Counted from the stretch's first letter, positions 46,588-57,820 are shown. The stretch: 64,000 bases of DNA from Craspedostauros australis (GCA_026770025.1 JAMXDE010000047.1:1-64000); one strand, 5' to 3'. The notes: generated from the letters alone by a model not told the origin. Program-made: numbers and translations.

Positions 46588-46592
46588 GAAGG

Positions 46593-46931
46593 TGAACTTC
46601 AAATGGTAAGTACTCATGGAGTAGAAGCCAATACTGAATGAACGGAGTATCGAATGCGGAGCACGCATCGAACACGGAGTGTCGTGTAGCATGAGCACAC
46701 GATGTTGAGAGAGAGAGAGAATACAGAGAGGAGCGAGAGAGGATCTCGCGTACCGACTCATAGTCGGAGACTGAATCTACGAAACAGATTGAAGCGCCGA
46801 GAGCATCGGGCAAGAGAACGAACGGACACCGAGAGTATCGGAGTGCCAACGTAATGAAATGGCAAACAGACGACTATCAACCAACACCATCTTCCACGTT
46901 CGTAGGTTACCGTGAGCGGAACTTGCCAACA
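46593..46931 (+). repeat. 5' LTR of element B, second part
   Basis: It continues the LTR-1 sequence left at 39177 and ends GCCAACA at 46931. The internal part of B starts with CGTTTATAAATG; no tRNA match was found there. Confidence 0.92.
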
Positions 46932-47013
46932 CGTTTATAAATGATAGATCAGGGCGAGCCCGCTAGTCGTATCGTGCGAGGAAGATCAACATCATTCAAG
47001 AGCAGCTGGCTGA

Positions 47014-47448
47014 ATGAGCAAGGAAGAGGAATTGAAAGACATCCCTCTGTCCAACCCGACTATCAAGAGAGAAGAAGGTGCGAGTGAGACTCCACCTCGA
47101 GAAGAGAAGGAAGCAGCCGCGGCTACTGTCCTATCAGGCGCAGACGCAAGCGCGATCGACGAGACCGAAGAGGAACGGTCTGCAAGACTACACCGTAAGG
47201 AGAAGAGGATTCCCAAGGCGATCAAACAAGAGGAGACTGGTGTGACGAAGAGCATTCGCACAGCCAAACAGAGTGGGAAAAGTGAGACACCACCAGGAGG
47301 AGAATTTGTGACGAAAACAATCTCCGTGCAACAACAGGCGAAATTCGAAAAAGTGACAACACAGAAACAGACGGAAATCAAGGGCGCGAGCGCACCAACA
47401 ACGAAACAACAAACCAACATGGCGACATCAGCCAACATGAACAAGTGA
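47014..47448 (+). CDS. Element B: leader frame ahead of gag, ends at in-frame TGA
   Basis: The 144-codon frame begins at ATG 47014 and is hydrophilic, rich in K, E, T and Q. It ends at TGA 47446-47448. It is in the same frame as gag-pol, and the start of the conserved Gag (KAPMFSGEQEDY) follows only four codons after the stop. It may be the N-terminus of Gag cut by a nonsense mutation, or a separate leader peptide. An internal Met at MATSANMNK is a likely original Gag start. Confidence 0.6.
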   Translation: MSKEEELKDIPLSNPTIKREEGASETPPREEKEAAAATVLSGADASAIDETEEERSARLHRKEKRIPKAIKQEETGVTKSIRTAKQSGKSETPPGGEFVTKTISVQQQAKFEKVTTQKQTEIKGASAPTTKQQTNMATSANMNK

Positions 47449-47463
47449 CGCATCAAGGCGCCG

Positions 47464-50400
47464 ATGTTCAGCGGTGAACAGGAAGACTACAGCGCATGGG
47501 AGTCCCAAGCGAAGGCATACGCTCGTGCACAGAAGACGAAAGACGTGATGTTGGGCAAAACCAAGGTACCAACAGTGAGTGAGATCGCGGCAGCCACCGA
47601 TGAAGACAAGGAAGCGATGGAGGAGATCTACGAGCTGGGATGCGACTGCTTCAGTGATCTGATCCTCATGATGGATGCAGAGAAAGGAAAAGGCAAGCAG
47701 GCTATCCAGTACATCAACCAATGTATCTCCGACGACTACCCCGAAGGAGACGCACACGCAGCGTGGAACGTTCTCGCGGAGAAGTTCCGACCATCCGACG
47801 CGGTGACGAAGATGAAACTCAAGCGCCAATTCAACAACGAAAAGATGAAGAGAGACACAGACCCCGACACCTACATCACGCAACTCGAGAGTCTACGATC
47901 GCGTCTCCACAATGTCAAGTATGAGATCACGGACGAGGAAATGATCATGCAAATCCTCAGCACGGTGAGCAACGAATACAAAACTCACATCGTGAACTTC
48001 CAACACCAACTCACGTTCAATCCAGAGCTGGTCACCATCAACGCGATCAGAGGAGTACTCCGTACTGCATACGCTACGCACAGAGGAGGCAAGGCGTACA
48101 TCGACGACTTCCAAGACAGCAACACGAAGAGCAACGACACCGGCTTCACAAGCACCGGTAACTTCAAGGGTACTTGTCACAACTGTGGCGTGTATGGCCA
48201 TAGATCCGCCGATTGCCCAGAACGCAAGAAATCGAACAACAAGAAAAACAACAACAACAACAACAAGATGAACGGAAAGCGCAACAAGGGAAGCGGTTTC
48301 AAGGGCAAGTGCAACTACTGCGGCATCTTCGGACACCGCGAGGCGGAGTGCCAAAAGAAGAAGTTCAACGAGAAGAAGAAGGCCGACGAGCAGGCCAACA
48401 TAGCAACACAAGGACACGACAAGAGCGGACACGAGATGGTACTCTCAGCAAAGGACATACCGCTCTGCATGTTGGTGTCCGACGACTACATCGAAGACTC
48501 CTTCTTCGATAACTTTGAGTACGTCGGGAGTGACAACGAAGTGCAGGATGATGAGATCATCCCGGAGTGGCTCAGCGAGGAGCCAATCATCCACGAGGTG
48601 GATCCAAGACGCGAAGTGAGCTACGAGTGCTGCTTCAACGCGCACGATCTGATCGGTTCATACGGCGACGAAGCTGAGATGGACGAGGCCAACGATAGCG
48701 ACATCGAAGAGGCCATGAGCGATGACAACGACGCCGACGAGGACGGCGCAGATGAAGACGATGAGGCGAACCGCGACGAGTTACCTCCTCCTCAAGTTGG
48801 GAGATACGAGAGAACGGGAACCTTCATCAATCAAGGCGAAACGCGCCGCGCCGCGGCGCCGCCTCCTCCAGCGGCGGGGAACAACAGATCGGGCATCTTC
48901 GACGAGGATGACAGCGACGAATCCGAAGACGGCAATCATCCAGACGACAGCTTCAATCCAAACGAGCGTGTTGTCTATCCAGGGAATATCGACTTCCCAC
49001 CAATCGAAGATCCCAATAGATCCAACTACCTCCATCGTCATGATACCGTCCCATATGCGACAGAGACAGCATTGGTGATCCAGAAGCAACTCATCTTCGA
49101 TGCAGTGATGGAAGCAGGAGTGAGCCTGTTCCCAGGAGTCGAACGAGGAGTACTCAGACCAATATGGGTGAACATGATGGGATCCATCCTATCCGAGAAC
49201 TTCAGATCGATTGAAGAGATTCTCGCCAATTCGATTGTGATCAATCGCATACTGGAAGCAGCCGAGACAGAGACGATCCCAGAGACGGATCTTCATTACA
49301 TCCTTGGAGGATGTATGCACGTACTCTTACGCGAGCGTCCACGCGTCCACCCATATGATCCAGTCACAGGATCTCATCGAAGCAACACGATTCCATCGGA
49401 CTACGCGCAACTACCCGATGACATGGATGACGGAGACCATCATCATCCATACAACGAAGACGGAGTCCACGAAGACGACGACGACGACGGCAGCTTCGAC
49501 GACGAGATAGCTGCGGCGGCTGTGGAGCAACTCCACGAGCTGAGCACCAAGTACAAGGACAAGGTCAACAAGGACACCTGGCTCGCTGACAGCGGAGCTT
49601 CGTGTCACATCGTCAACTCGGACGCCGCTCTCTTCAACGTGCGGCACATCAAGTCCTTCGTCCAAGTGGGAGACAGCACGAAGCTGGACTCTCCCAAGAT
49701 GGGATCCATTTGCTTGAAGGTCAAGCAGCGAGACAACACTGGCCACGTCATCCGGCTCGATGACATGAAGTACACACCCAAGATGGCGGTGAACCTTTTC
49801 TCCACAAACAAGGCTCTGTACAACGGTTATCAGCTTGGTAACAACGGCATTCTGATGGACATCATCAGCGGATCCGAAACGAAGATCGTGTTCGACCGAG
49901 TCTTCCCCACGTCCAACGGATTCATCACAGGAGTGCAGATGCATCCCATCATGCCAACAGACGACGACAAGGCTTGCACAGCCATCATCAAAAATCCATC
50001 CAAGGAGATCAGCGCGGTGAACTTGCATCGAATGCTCGGTCACGCGCCACTCGAGACCATGAAGCGGACAGCCGCTCAATACGGATGGAAGATCATCGGC
50101 GAGATGCCGGTGTGTCGCGACTGCGCGGTCGCGAACGCAAGAGTGAAGAACATTCCGAAGGCAACCATTCCGAGAGCAACTCGCCGTGGCGAACGGTTCT
50201 TCATTGACATTAGTTACACTAAACACATAAGCTTCGGAGATAAACGCTACTGGACCCTGATCGTGGACGACTGCACGGATCACTGCTGGAGTTTCTTTCT
50301 CAAGAACAAGAGTGATCAACCAGGGTACATCAAACGATTCGTCCAAACGATCAAGTCACAGACTGGTGACCAACAGATCATCTTCCGAGGTGACAACAGC

Positions 50401-53256
50401 GGAGAGAACAAATCCACGGAGGATATTCTCATCGATGCAGGACTCAACGTGAAATTCGAATACACGGCATCGAACACGCCGCAACAGAACGGCAGAGTGG
50501 AACGCAAGTTCGCGTACCTCTACACCAAGATCCGCTCCATGCTCAACGGAGCACAGCTAGACGAAGAATATAGGCATGGCCTGTGGGCAGCAGCTGCTAG
50601 CACTGCCACCGCCATCGCCAACATCACCGTAGCGAAGAACCAGAAGGAGTCACCACATCGACAATTCTTTGGCAACGATCCACCATACGCGGACGCGCTC
50701 CGCACGTTTGGAGAAGTGGGTGTTGTGAAGACTACCTACGGCGGGATCACCGCCAAGCTCAAGAACAGAGGAGAAGAGATGGTGTTCATCGGATATGCAC
50801 ACCAACACGCATCAGGGGTCTACAACATGTACAGACCATCGACCAAGTCACTCATCTGTTCACGGGACATCAAGTGGCTCAACCAATCATACGGACAGTT
50901 CCGTGGCTGGGCACCAGCACCGAACATATCCAACAAAACAGGAACAACGGACGCAGACGGCTTCACAACCATCGGACGGAAGGGAGCAACGCCAAGGACG
51001 GCAACGCGTCAAACATCGGAAGCGAAGAGAGTATCTTTCGCTGACAGCAACAGGTACCACATCCTATCAGACAGCGATGATGAGGATAATGAGGACGACG
51101 GAGTAGTAACTCAACTAATCCAGAATAACGAGGAGGATCGGAGCGAATCCAATCATGAGGATGATGAGATCCTACCGTCCGGCGACGAAGCCGACGATGA
51201 CACAGGCGTCACTCCTCCGAACACACCAGTGAGATCTACACGCATTACACCATCCAGATCTCCACCAAGCAAACCAAGCAAGCATGACATAGCCAGAAAG
51301 GAGAGGATCCGACGTCACGAATCACGAGGCAGGAAGGGAGAAACTAATCCCAAGTCAACTGCAGGGAAGAGCATTCCCAGAGCTCTACGTGAGCTCGCAG
51401 ACTTCAACGAACCAGGTCGAAAGGAAGAAGGCTATGAGAGCGACCCATCGTCCAATGAGGCGAGTGACGGACTCAGCGACGAGATGATCGACGATTCCAA
51501 CAACGAAATCACAGATGATGAAGAAATCGAAGACAAAGATGAAGAGATCGAGATCACTCACCATAGCACAACTGGACTGTACGGAATGAATGCAATCATA
51601 ACCGAATCACCAGCGATCGACATCGGACTGTCGATGCAGGACGAGAACAAGGAACCAGAGAAGCACATCGAACCTACAACATTCGACGGAGCCTTCAATC
51701 ACCCAGATCCTATCCACCGGAAGGGATATCGAGCAGCCATCAAGAAGGAGTTCGACTCCATGGATACACGCAAGGTATATAGCAAGATCAAACGAGACGC
51801 CATCCCACGCGGCCGCAGATGCTGCAAGTGCAAATGGGTCTTCAAGCTAAAGCGTGACGGCACACATCGAGCACGGCTCGTTGCATGTGGCTATTCACAA
51901 GTCGCAGGAGTACACTTCCAAGAGCATTACTCACCCGTCATCCATGACGTGACCTATGGGGTCATGATGGTGATCATGCTGATCAAGAAGATGGACTGTG
52001 CACTCGTCGATGTCGTAACGGCATTCCTACATGGAGACCTCGACGAGGAGATCTACATGAACTGTCCCAATGGGATGGATCATCACCCAGACGAAGCCCT
52101 GACCCTACACAAGCCAATCTACGGACTTGTGCAGAGCGCCAGGCAATGGTTCAAGATGTTGGTGTCGACTCTCAAGAATATCAACTTCGAACAGAGCGCA
52201 GCAGACCCGTGCCTGTTCTACAAGAAGACGAACGAAGGAAGCATGATCGTGGCCATCTACGTGGACGATTGCTTCTGTTGCGGAGACTCCAAGGCACTGG
52301 AGACATTCCTGAAGGACATCCAAGGCAGCAAATTCAAGGTAACGATCGAGCGTGGACTCGGAGACTACCTCAGCTGCAACATCGAACTGAACCACGACAA
52401 GACTAGAGCGACATTGCGTCAACCACATCTCATCCGACACCTCATCGAAGAATTCGGAACCAAGGTTGATAAGATGCAACGCTATGGGACACCGGGAACC
52501 CTGGGTCAAATCATCGTACGACCATCCGAAGATAACGGACTGCAGAAGGTCGGACCGGAAGAACATGCCAAATACCGCCGAGGCGTCGGTATGCTACTCT
52601 TCCTCATCAAGCACTCGCGACCAGATATCGCGAACCCTGTGAGGGAACTCTCCAAGGTATTGATTGGGCCCACCAAGGCCGCAATGAAGGAGATGTATTG
52701 GATCATCAAGTATGTAATCGATACAAAGGACTATGGATTGAAGATCCATCCAGCGCGTCCAGATGACGACGGCTGGGACATGGAGCTCTTCTGCGATAGC
52801 GAATATGCAGGAGACAAGAACACGAGAATCAGCGTAGGGGGATTTATCCTATACCTGTGCAAGGTACCAATTCTTTGGCGATCCAAAGCACAGAAGGCTG
52901 TCACACTCAGCTCATCCAAAGCAGAATACGTTGCCCTTTCCGAAGCGGCAAAGGAGATCTTCTTCGTTGTGCAGCTACTCGAGAGTGTGGGCGTCCCAGT
53001 GAAGACACCGATCAAGGTCCGCGTGGACAACATCGGGGCGATCTTCATCGCCAAGAACCCATCAACATCCCAACGATCGCGGCACATCGACGTGCGCCAT
53101 CACTACGTGAGGAACATGGTAATCAACAAAACCATCGAAATCATTTTCGTCAAATCCGAGCAGAACACAAGCGACGGATTCACCAAGAACATCAAGGCCG
53201 ACTTGCAACGTGAACACGAGAAGTCGTACCTTGACACATCGAGAACATTCGAATGA
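47464..53256 (+). CDS. Element B: copia gag-pol polyprotein (nearly intact)
   Basis: The 1930-codon frame includes Gag, CCHC knuckles from residues 238 and 283 with an N/K-rich spacer, long acidic inserts, protease D709 (ADSGAS), integrase with HHCC and motifs FIDIS, RGDNSGEN and QQNGRVER, RT with YVDD at 1599-1602, and RNase H. The usual SSSEAEY glutamate of RNase H is lysine here (K1819, codon 52918-52920), which should abolish that active site. The RT motif GVDF/Y is GVHF, and TYRVMM is TYGVMM, both unlike A and H. The first Met at 47464 lies 15 bases after the TGA at 47446-47448, so the initiation codon is uncertain. Confidence 0.92.
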   Translation: MFSGEQEDYSAWESQAKAYARAQKTKDVMLGKTKVPTVSEIAAATDEDKEAMEEIYELGCDCFSDLILMMDAEKGKGKQAIQYINQCISDDYPEGDAHAAWNVLAEKFRPSDAVTKMKLKRQFNNEKMKRDTDPDTYITQLESLRSRLHNVKYEITDEEMIMQILSTVSNEYKTHIVNFQHQLTFNPELVTINAIRGVLRTAYATHRGGKAYIDDFQDSNTKSNDTGFTSTGNFKGTCHNCGVYGHRSADCPERKKSNNKKNNNNNNKMNGKRNKGSGFKGKCNYCGIFGHREAECQKKKFNEKKKADEQANIATQGHDKSGHEMVLSAKDIPLCMLVSDDYIEDSFFDNFEYVGSDNEVQDDEIIPEWLSEEPIIHEVDPRREVSYECCFNAHDLIGSYGDEAEMDEANDSDIEEAMSDDNDADEDGADEDDEANRDELPPPQVGRYERTGTFINQGETRRAAAPPPPAAGNNRSGIFDEDDSDESEDGNHPDDSFNPNERVVYPGNIDFPPIEDPNRSNYLHRHDTVPYATETALVIQKQLIFDAVMEAGVSLFPGVERGVLRPIWVNMMGSILSENFRSIEEILANSIVINRILEAAETETIPETDLHYILGGCMHVLLRERPRVHPYDPVTGSHRSNTIPSDYAQLPDDMDDGDHHHPYNEDGVHEDDDDDGSFDDEIAAAAVEQLHELSTKYKDKVNKDTWLADSGASCHIVNSDAALFNVRHIKSFVQVGDSTKLDSPKMGSICLKVKQRDNTGHVIRLDDMKYTPKMAVNLFSTNKALYNGYQLGNNGILMDIISGSETKIVFDRVFPTSNGFITGVQMHPIMPTDDDKACTAIIKNPSKEISAVNLHRMLGHAPLETMKRTAAQYGWKIIGEMPVCRDCAVANARVKNIPKATIPRATRRGERFFIDISYTKHISFGDKRYWTLIVDDCTDHCWSFFLKNKSDQPGYIKRFVQTIKSQTGDQQIIFRGDNSGENKSTEDILIDAGLNVKFEYTASNTPQQNGRVERKFAYLYTKIRSMLNGAQLDEEYRHGLWAAAASTATAIANITVAKNQKESPHRQFFGNDPPYADALRTFGEVGVVKTTYGGITAKLKNRGEEMVFIGYAHQHASGVYNMYRPSTKSLICSRDIKWLNQSYGQFRGWAPAPNISNKTGTTDADGFTTIGRKGATPRTATRQTSEAKRVSFADSNRYHILSDSDDEDNEDDGVVTQLIQNNEEDRSESNHEDDEILPSGDEADDDTGVTPPNTPVRSTRITPSRSPPSKPSKHDIARKERIRRHESRGRKGETNPKSTAGKSIPRALRELADFNEPGRKEEGYESDPSSNEASDGLSDEMIDDSNNEITDDEEIEDKDEEIEITHHSTTGLYGMNAIITESPAIDIGLSMQDENKEPEKHIEPTTFDGAFNHPDPIHRKGYRAAIKKEFDSMDTRKVYSKIKRDAIPRGRRCCKCKWVFKLKRDGTHRARLVACGYSQVAGVHFQEHYSPVIHDVTYGVMMVIMLIKKMDCALVDVVTAFLHGDLDEEIYMNCPNGMDHHPDEALTLHKPIYGLVQSARQWFKMLVSTLKNINFEQSAADPCLFYKKTNEGSMIVAIYVDDCFCCGDSKALETFLKDIQGSKFKVTIERGLGDYLSCNIELNHDKTRATLRQPHLIRHLIEEFGTKVDKMQRYGTPGTLGQIIVRPSEDNGLQKVGPEEHAKYRRGVGMLLFLIKHSRPDIANPVRELSKVLIGPTKAAMKEMYWIIKYVIDTKDYGLKIHPARPDDDGWDMELFCDSEYAGDKNTRISVGGFILYLCKVPILWRSKAQKAVTLSSSKAEYVALSEAAKEIFFVVQLLESVGVPVKTPIKVRVDNIGAIFIAKNPSTSQRSRHIDVRHHYVRNMVINKTIEIIFVKSEQNTSDGFTKNIKADLQREHEKSYLDTSRTFE

Positions 53257-53276
53257 CCGAATGCACACAGGAAGGG

Positions 53277-54071
53277 TGTCGAGATGTACATGTGAGTATA
53301 TGTCAAGATGTACGTGTATATGTGCATCGTTCACCCGCTATTCTCTCATACACACTTGGACGGTATAACTATACTCGTGTCGATAGTATACTGTGATTCG
53401 TCAGAATTACAGGGGAAATGGAACACACGAAAAGGGGCAAGATTCTGGAGGAAATTTGCAAATAACGATTTCTGAGAGAATCAGAAGATCGTCCGTCCAT
53501 GCATCAATGGTACCAAGAGAATCTCAAGGTACTTCCCAACTAAACCTCAGATGACGATATCATCTGACAGACTACTGCATCACCAATGGAACGTGACATC
53601 TGGAGAGCAGAAGGACGCCTACTGACGTCAACAGTATGTCAACATGTCACCACGTCGACAGCTGTCTCCAAGTCAGAGCAGGAGGCAAAGATCCGATGAC
53701 CGAAGGGGATCAGCATCATGGGTGCTGAAGGTGAACTTCAAATGGTAAGTACTCATGGAGTAGAAGCCAATACTGAATGAACGGAGTGTCGAATGCGGAG
53801 CACGCATCGAACACGGAGTGTCGTGTAGCATGAGCACACGATGTTGAGAGAGAGAGAGAATACAGAGAGGAGCGAGAGAGGATCTCGCGTACCGACTCAT
53901 AGTCGGAGACTGAATCTACGAAACAGATTGAAGCGCCAAGAGCATCGGGCAAGAGAACGAACGGACACCGAGAGTATCGGAGTAGCCAACGTAATGAAAT
54001 AGCAAACAGACGACTATCAACCAACATCATCTTCCACGTTCGTAGGTTACCGTGAGCGGAACTTGCCAACA
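53277..54071 (+). repeat. 3' LTR of element B (family LTR-1)
   Basis: 795 bp, beginning TGTCGAGATG after AGGAAGGG and ending GCCAACA. It differs from the 5' LTR at several bases and one short indel. The right flank TATAAC does not match the left flank TTCGTG of the 5' LTR. Confidence 0.95.
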
Positions 54072-54785
54072 TATAACCGTCGTTTGCACAGACCCGTTTC
54101 TTGTCGCTGCCCTCTCACCGCATGTATGAGTCCTTGGCTTACTCCTCTTCTCTCCTGCATCATCGCACGTTGTTGCTGCCCGACCGCCTGGGCAGTTATC
54201 CACACTGCTTGCACATGCTTCACCCACCAGCTCTGAGCATCCACTGACCACCTCACCACCTCCACTCTCACTACATTTGTCATGAAAGCTTGGTCTGTGG
54301 CCAGGATACCTCCACCTCCGATCGCCCATTGCTTGTTCACCCTGGCTCATACTTCTTTTTCCTGGGCCGCCGCGCGCTTGCGTTCATTCTGGTCGTGCAG
54401 CACACAGTTGCGTGCTTCCCACACCTTTCATTGAACCTCCTACAGCCCTCAAACGGATATGCCCCTCCAGTTTGTCAGTTTCGTTGAGAGCTCTTCCTCC
54501 ATCACCACGGACTCCTGTATTGCCCTCCACTGCCTCGTCCAGCACCCATGTACCATCATACCCCATCCGATCACCTGTTAGGCATTGACTGCTTCTTGGA
54601 TTTGTGTTGGTGCTCTTGGCTCCATGTCATCTATGTTGCTCCAACTTCTCAGCTGGCAGAACATCTCTTTGGCCATCTCTGGATCTCCTCCTGCCTGCAG
54701 CATGTCATCTCCCCACTCTGCATTCGCTTTCTCCCTCTCTGCGACCGCTGCTGGATGGCGACACTGCATGACTTGCTCAGTTGTT
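54072..54785. other. Gene-free stretch
   Basis: Short frames only, none with a recognisable domain. It does not continue the E gag frame, although it lies on the other side of B. Confidence 0.5.
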
Positions 54786-55310
54786 ATCTTATTCACATGA
54801 GTACTAACACATTCATGTTTCTCAATGAAGCAAGCAACCTTTGCTTGAAAGATAAGCACATGGATGGCGATCTTGATTCGATAGGAACATCTCATGAGGT
54901 CGGGACCCAATGGAAGGAGGAAGCAACACAGATGCAGACACAAACCAAGACATACATCTCACCTCGAAAGGAATGAATGAGACACTGATGTCATGTGAAG
55001 CTGCCTGGAGCTGTATCATACGGCGTGGAGTATGAACAGAAAGGACTGTAGGTCCTATCGACATGCGAAGAAATACAAGTAATCGAGTAGACATAAGACA
55101 CCGGACAGCCAAAGAAAACACCATGTTTATGCTGTCATAGTAGTGCTACTACTAGTTGGTACCAACAAACTATAGTTGGCATCCTCATTATCACTGCAAA
55201 CAACAGCATCCTCTGGAGTATGTGCTTGATGTAGAGAACACACTGAACACCTCGCGAAAATAACACGAGACGGAAGCCAAGAAAATAACACGAAGGAAGT
55301 CCGCACAAGA
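54786..55310 (+). repeat. Dispersed repeat DR1, copy 2
   Basis: Same repeat as 34457-34979, same orientation, ~525 bp. Flanking sequence differs on both sides. Confidence 0.8.
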
Positions 55311-55590
55311 AGGAGGGAGTTTTGTGGCTGTGAGTCCAACAAGTCGGGACCATTTTCTCGTCGTGTTAAATCTCCACACAAAATCAGAATTTGCGTCAGG
55401 ATGCAACAATTCCAGCAAGACACGGGAATTTCGCTGAAACTCGATGCCGTTTGCGATCGACCACATCGACTAATCGCCGCAACGCTCCAAACGAACTGTG
55501 GTTGGACTCAATGGACCACTATTGAATGTTTATTTTAACGTATATAACGTCTTCTAGTTTGAATTCCGAACACCTTCCAATGACAACAAG

Positions 55591-55800
55591 TTCGATGAAA
55601 GTACCACCAGTTCGATGAAAGTACCACCAGTTCGATGAAAGTACCACCGGTTCGATGAAAGTACCACCAGTTCGATGAAAGTACCACCAGTTCGATGAAA
55701 GTACCACCAGTTCGATGAAAGTACCAATAGTTCGATGAAAGTACGACCAGTTCGATGAAAGTACCACCAGTTCGATGAAAGAATCACCAGTCCGACGACA
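55591..55800. repeat. 20-bp minisatellite 1
   Basis: About ten units of GTACCACCAGTTCGATGAAA in a row, the last ones diverged. The core TTCGATGAAAGTA is shared with minisatellite 2. Confidence 0.95.
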
Positions 55801-56029
55801 GTATTGCGACTCCAATGACAGCGAGCACCATCCAACGTTGGTCACCACGATTCAATGAACGACTCGTGTCTCAACAAAGATGCAGTTGCAACAAGGTCAA
55901 TGACAAAACACAAGACTCAGAAACAATCCAACTCGCTCGACACAACAAAGCAGGTCTTTTTGATCAACGGCAACATGAGATCGATCACATCACAGAGGAA
56001 GAACTCAGCAACCAGCCAACCGATTGTTG

Positions 56030-56150
56030 TTGTTGTTGTTGTGTGTGTGTGTGCGTGTGCGTGTGCGTGTGCGTGTGCATGTGCGTGTGCATGTGCGTGT
56101 GCATGTGCGTGTGCATGTGTGTGTGCATGTGCGTGCGTGTGTGTGCGAGA
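56030..56150. repeat. TG-rich microsatellite
   Basis: A TTG run passes into (TG)n with regular C and CA substitutions (GTGCGTGTGCATGTGC type). It lies midway between the two minisatellites. Confidence 0.95.
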
Positions 56151-56300
56151 TGTGCGAGATGTGAGATTTTTGTGGGTGCTCTGGTCGTCTCTGCAGACGC
56201 TGTGGAGACGGGAAATTGCTGTGTCTTCGTCTGTCATCCGACCGTCACCAACAGTATTTCAATGAAAGTACGCACGTGCCAATGATGGTCGCAACCATTC

Positions 56301-56460
56301 GATGAAAGTAATACCACTTCGATGAAAGTAATAGCACTTCGATGAAAGTAATAGCACTTCGATGAAAGTAATAGCACTTCGATGAAAGTAATAGCACTTC
56401 GATGAAAGTAATACCACTTCGATGAAAGTAACAGGACTTCGATGAAAGTAGCAATATCTC
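56301..56460. repeat. 20-bp minisatellite 2
   Basis: Eight units of GATGAAAGTAATAGCACTTC in direct orientation to minisatellite 1. Confidence 0.95.
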
Positions 56461-56685
56461 AAATAACGTTTGTAACGTCTATTTAACGTCCCAATACACT
56501 CACCTGGTGTCCTCGTCCGACTCTTTGGAGTTTCGACATCGTTGCGAACGGGACCGGACTGGTGGAAGTCTTGGGTACGTGGTTTCAACGCACTTTCGGC
56601 GAAATTCCCGTGTCTTGCAGAAAAGGGCCAAAACTTGCGTCCTGACGCAAATTGTTCCCATTATCGCGACGAAAATTCTCCATGG

Positions 56686-57466
56686 ATATTGTCGATGCGA
56701 CAATGGAAGGGTGTCAGGAATCGGGGGTACGCTTTTACCAAGATACCCATGATTGCCGCACCTCCCAATAATATCTTCACAACTCGACGAGGTCAACTTC
56801 GTTGGTAACACTCGGACCACCTTGCAGCCTGTCCCCCATCAACCCTCTGTCCATGAATGACATCAACATCAGTCATGTCCCGCCATGGAGCCTATCCATG
56901 TACCACCGCTGTAATGAGGGCGAACCTATGGATCGACCTCTAGGGATGTAATCGCACATGAGCCAAGACTATGGGCGAAACTGTCGATATGTATCAGACA
57001 TGTCGACGCGCATCGACGGACAAGGGATGGCTTCTCTGAGAAAGAGAAACGGAGGCGATGCTCCTATCCGCTCAAGAGCACGAATGACGACGCGACATGC
57101 ATTGAACATGACCGGTGAGTATGTGATGATAGCGCAGGAGGAATACTGAGGAACCGAAGGTCAAGTGGGATCGATCAGACTGAGACCCATGCTGAAGGTA
57201 CCTGTGCGTCTATGAGAGATGCTGCTCGAATGTAGAAGATGCAAATCACCACGATGATGCATGATGAACCTGCAGAAGAGAGCATGAGAGCAAGCCGATG
57301 AAGCAGATGAAAGCAACCATGAACAAGTGCATGATCATGGTGAACTGCTACAGATTACACTTGCTGCTGAACTGGAATTGGAGAGTCAAGGAGTTTGTTC
57401 TCACAGTTCTAAATTGGTACAGATTGATAACAGATTAATCTACTACCTAACCCCGGATTTCCAACA
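56686..57466 (+). repeat. 3' LTR of a G-like element with a stub of internal sequence
   Basis: The LTR proper is 56712-57466 (TGTCAGGAATCGGGGG to GATTTCCAACA). It is preceded by GCGACAATGGAAGGG, which matches the internal end of G next to its 3' LTR. The rest of that element is lost at the border with the foldback element. The right flank is the RT gene of I. Confidence 0.8.
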
Positions 57467-57820
57467 TGGATATGACTTGCTTGGGTTGATGGCTGATTGC
57501 CATCACATCGTCGACGTAGCACAGCACGATTTCGTAGTATTCGAATCCGTCTGGCTTTGCTGCTGGTCGTAGCCATACATCAGGATCTGCCTGCGACGAT
57601 CTGAATCCGCTATCATGCAGAATGCCAGCCAGTTTGGCCCTGAATGCAGCTCCGGATGACTTCAACCCGTAAAGCGCCTTCTTCACAAGCATGATCTTTC
57701 CTTCTTCAGCTGCGAATTCGGGTCCTGCTCTTGTCCAGATTCTCTCGCGGCAATCTGCCGTGAGGTAGGCATTCTGAATGTCGCATGCCATGACATCCGG
57801 TCGTTCATTGCCGCAATGGT
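57467..57820 (-). pseudogene. Element I: RT palm fragment
   Basis: In a frame shifted from the main pol frame, the RT continues with CDIQNAYLTADCRERIW (first catalytic aspartate), KKALYGLKSSGAAF and CYVDDVMAI. It is then cut by the G-like LTR. The shift lies near 57800-57820. Confidence 0.8.

Larger units (their letters stand above)
55346..56684. mobile_element. Foldback-like element with minisatellite arms
   Basis: Imperfect inverted repeats of about 90 bp lie at 55346-55436 and 56594-56684. They share the cores GAAATTCCCGTGTCTTGC and CCTGACGCAAATT in opposite orientation. Inside each arm lies a patch of AACGT motifs (near 55536 and 56466) and then a 20-bp tandem array. No transposase frame is present, so if mobile it would depend on another element. 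Drosophila FB elements have a comparable layout. Ends and target duplication were not determined. Confidence 0.6.

Noticed and set aside
46932..46960. tRNA match for the primer site of B, and for G (14153-14164)
   Set aside because: Neither the bases after the B LTR nor the G palindrome CGTTTCGAAACG fits a tRNA 3' end. A half-tRNA-Ser fit for G was too short to claim.
47428..47883. Minus-strand 151-codon frame and other long antisense frames over pol genes
   Set aside because: They mirror coding sequence of the retroelements and have no features of their own.
55519..56588. Minus-strand frames with repeating FHRTGGTFIEL- and FIEVLLLSSK-like protein
   Set aside because: They are produced by the 20-bp arrays, which are open in several frames; there is no sequence outside the arrays that looks like a gene.
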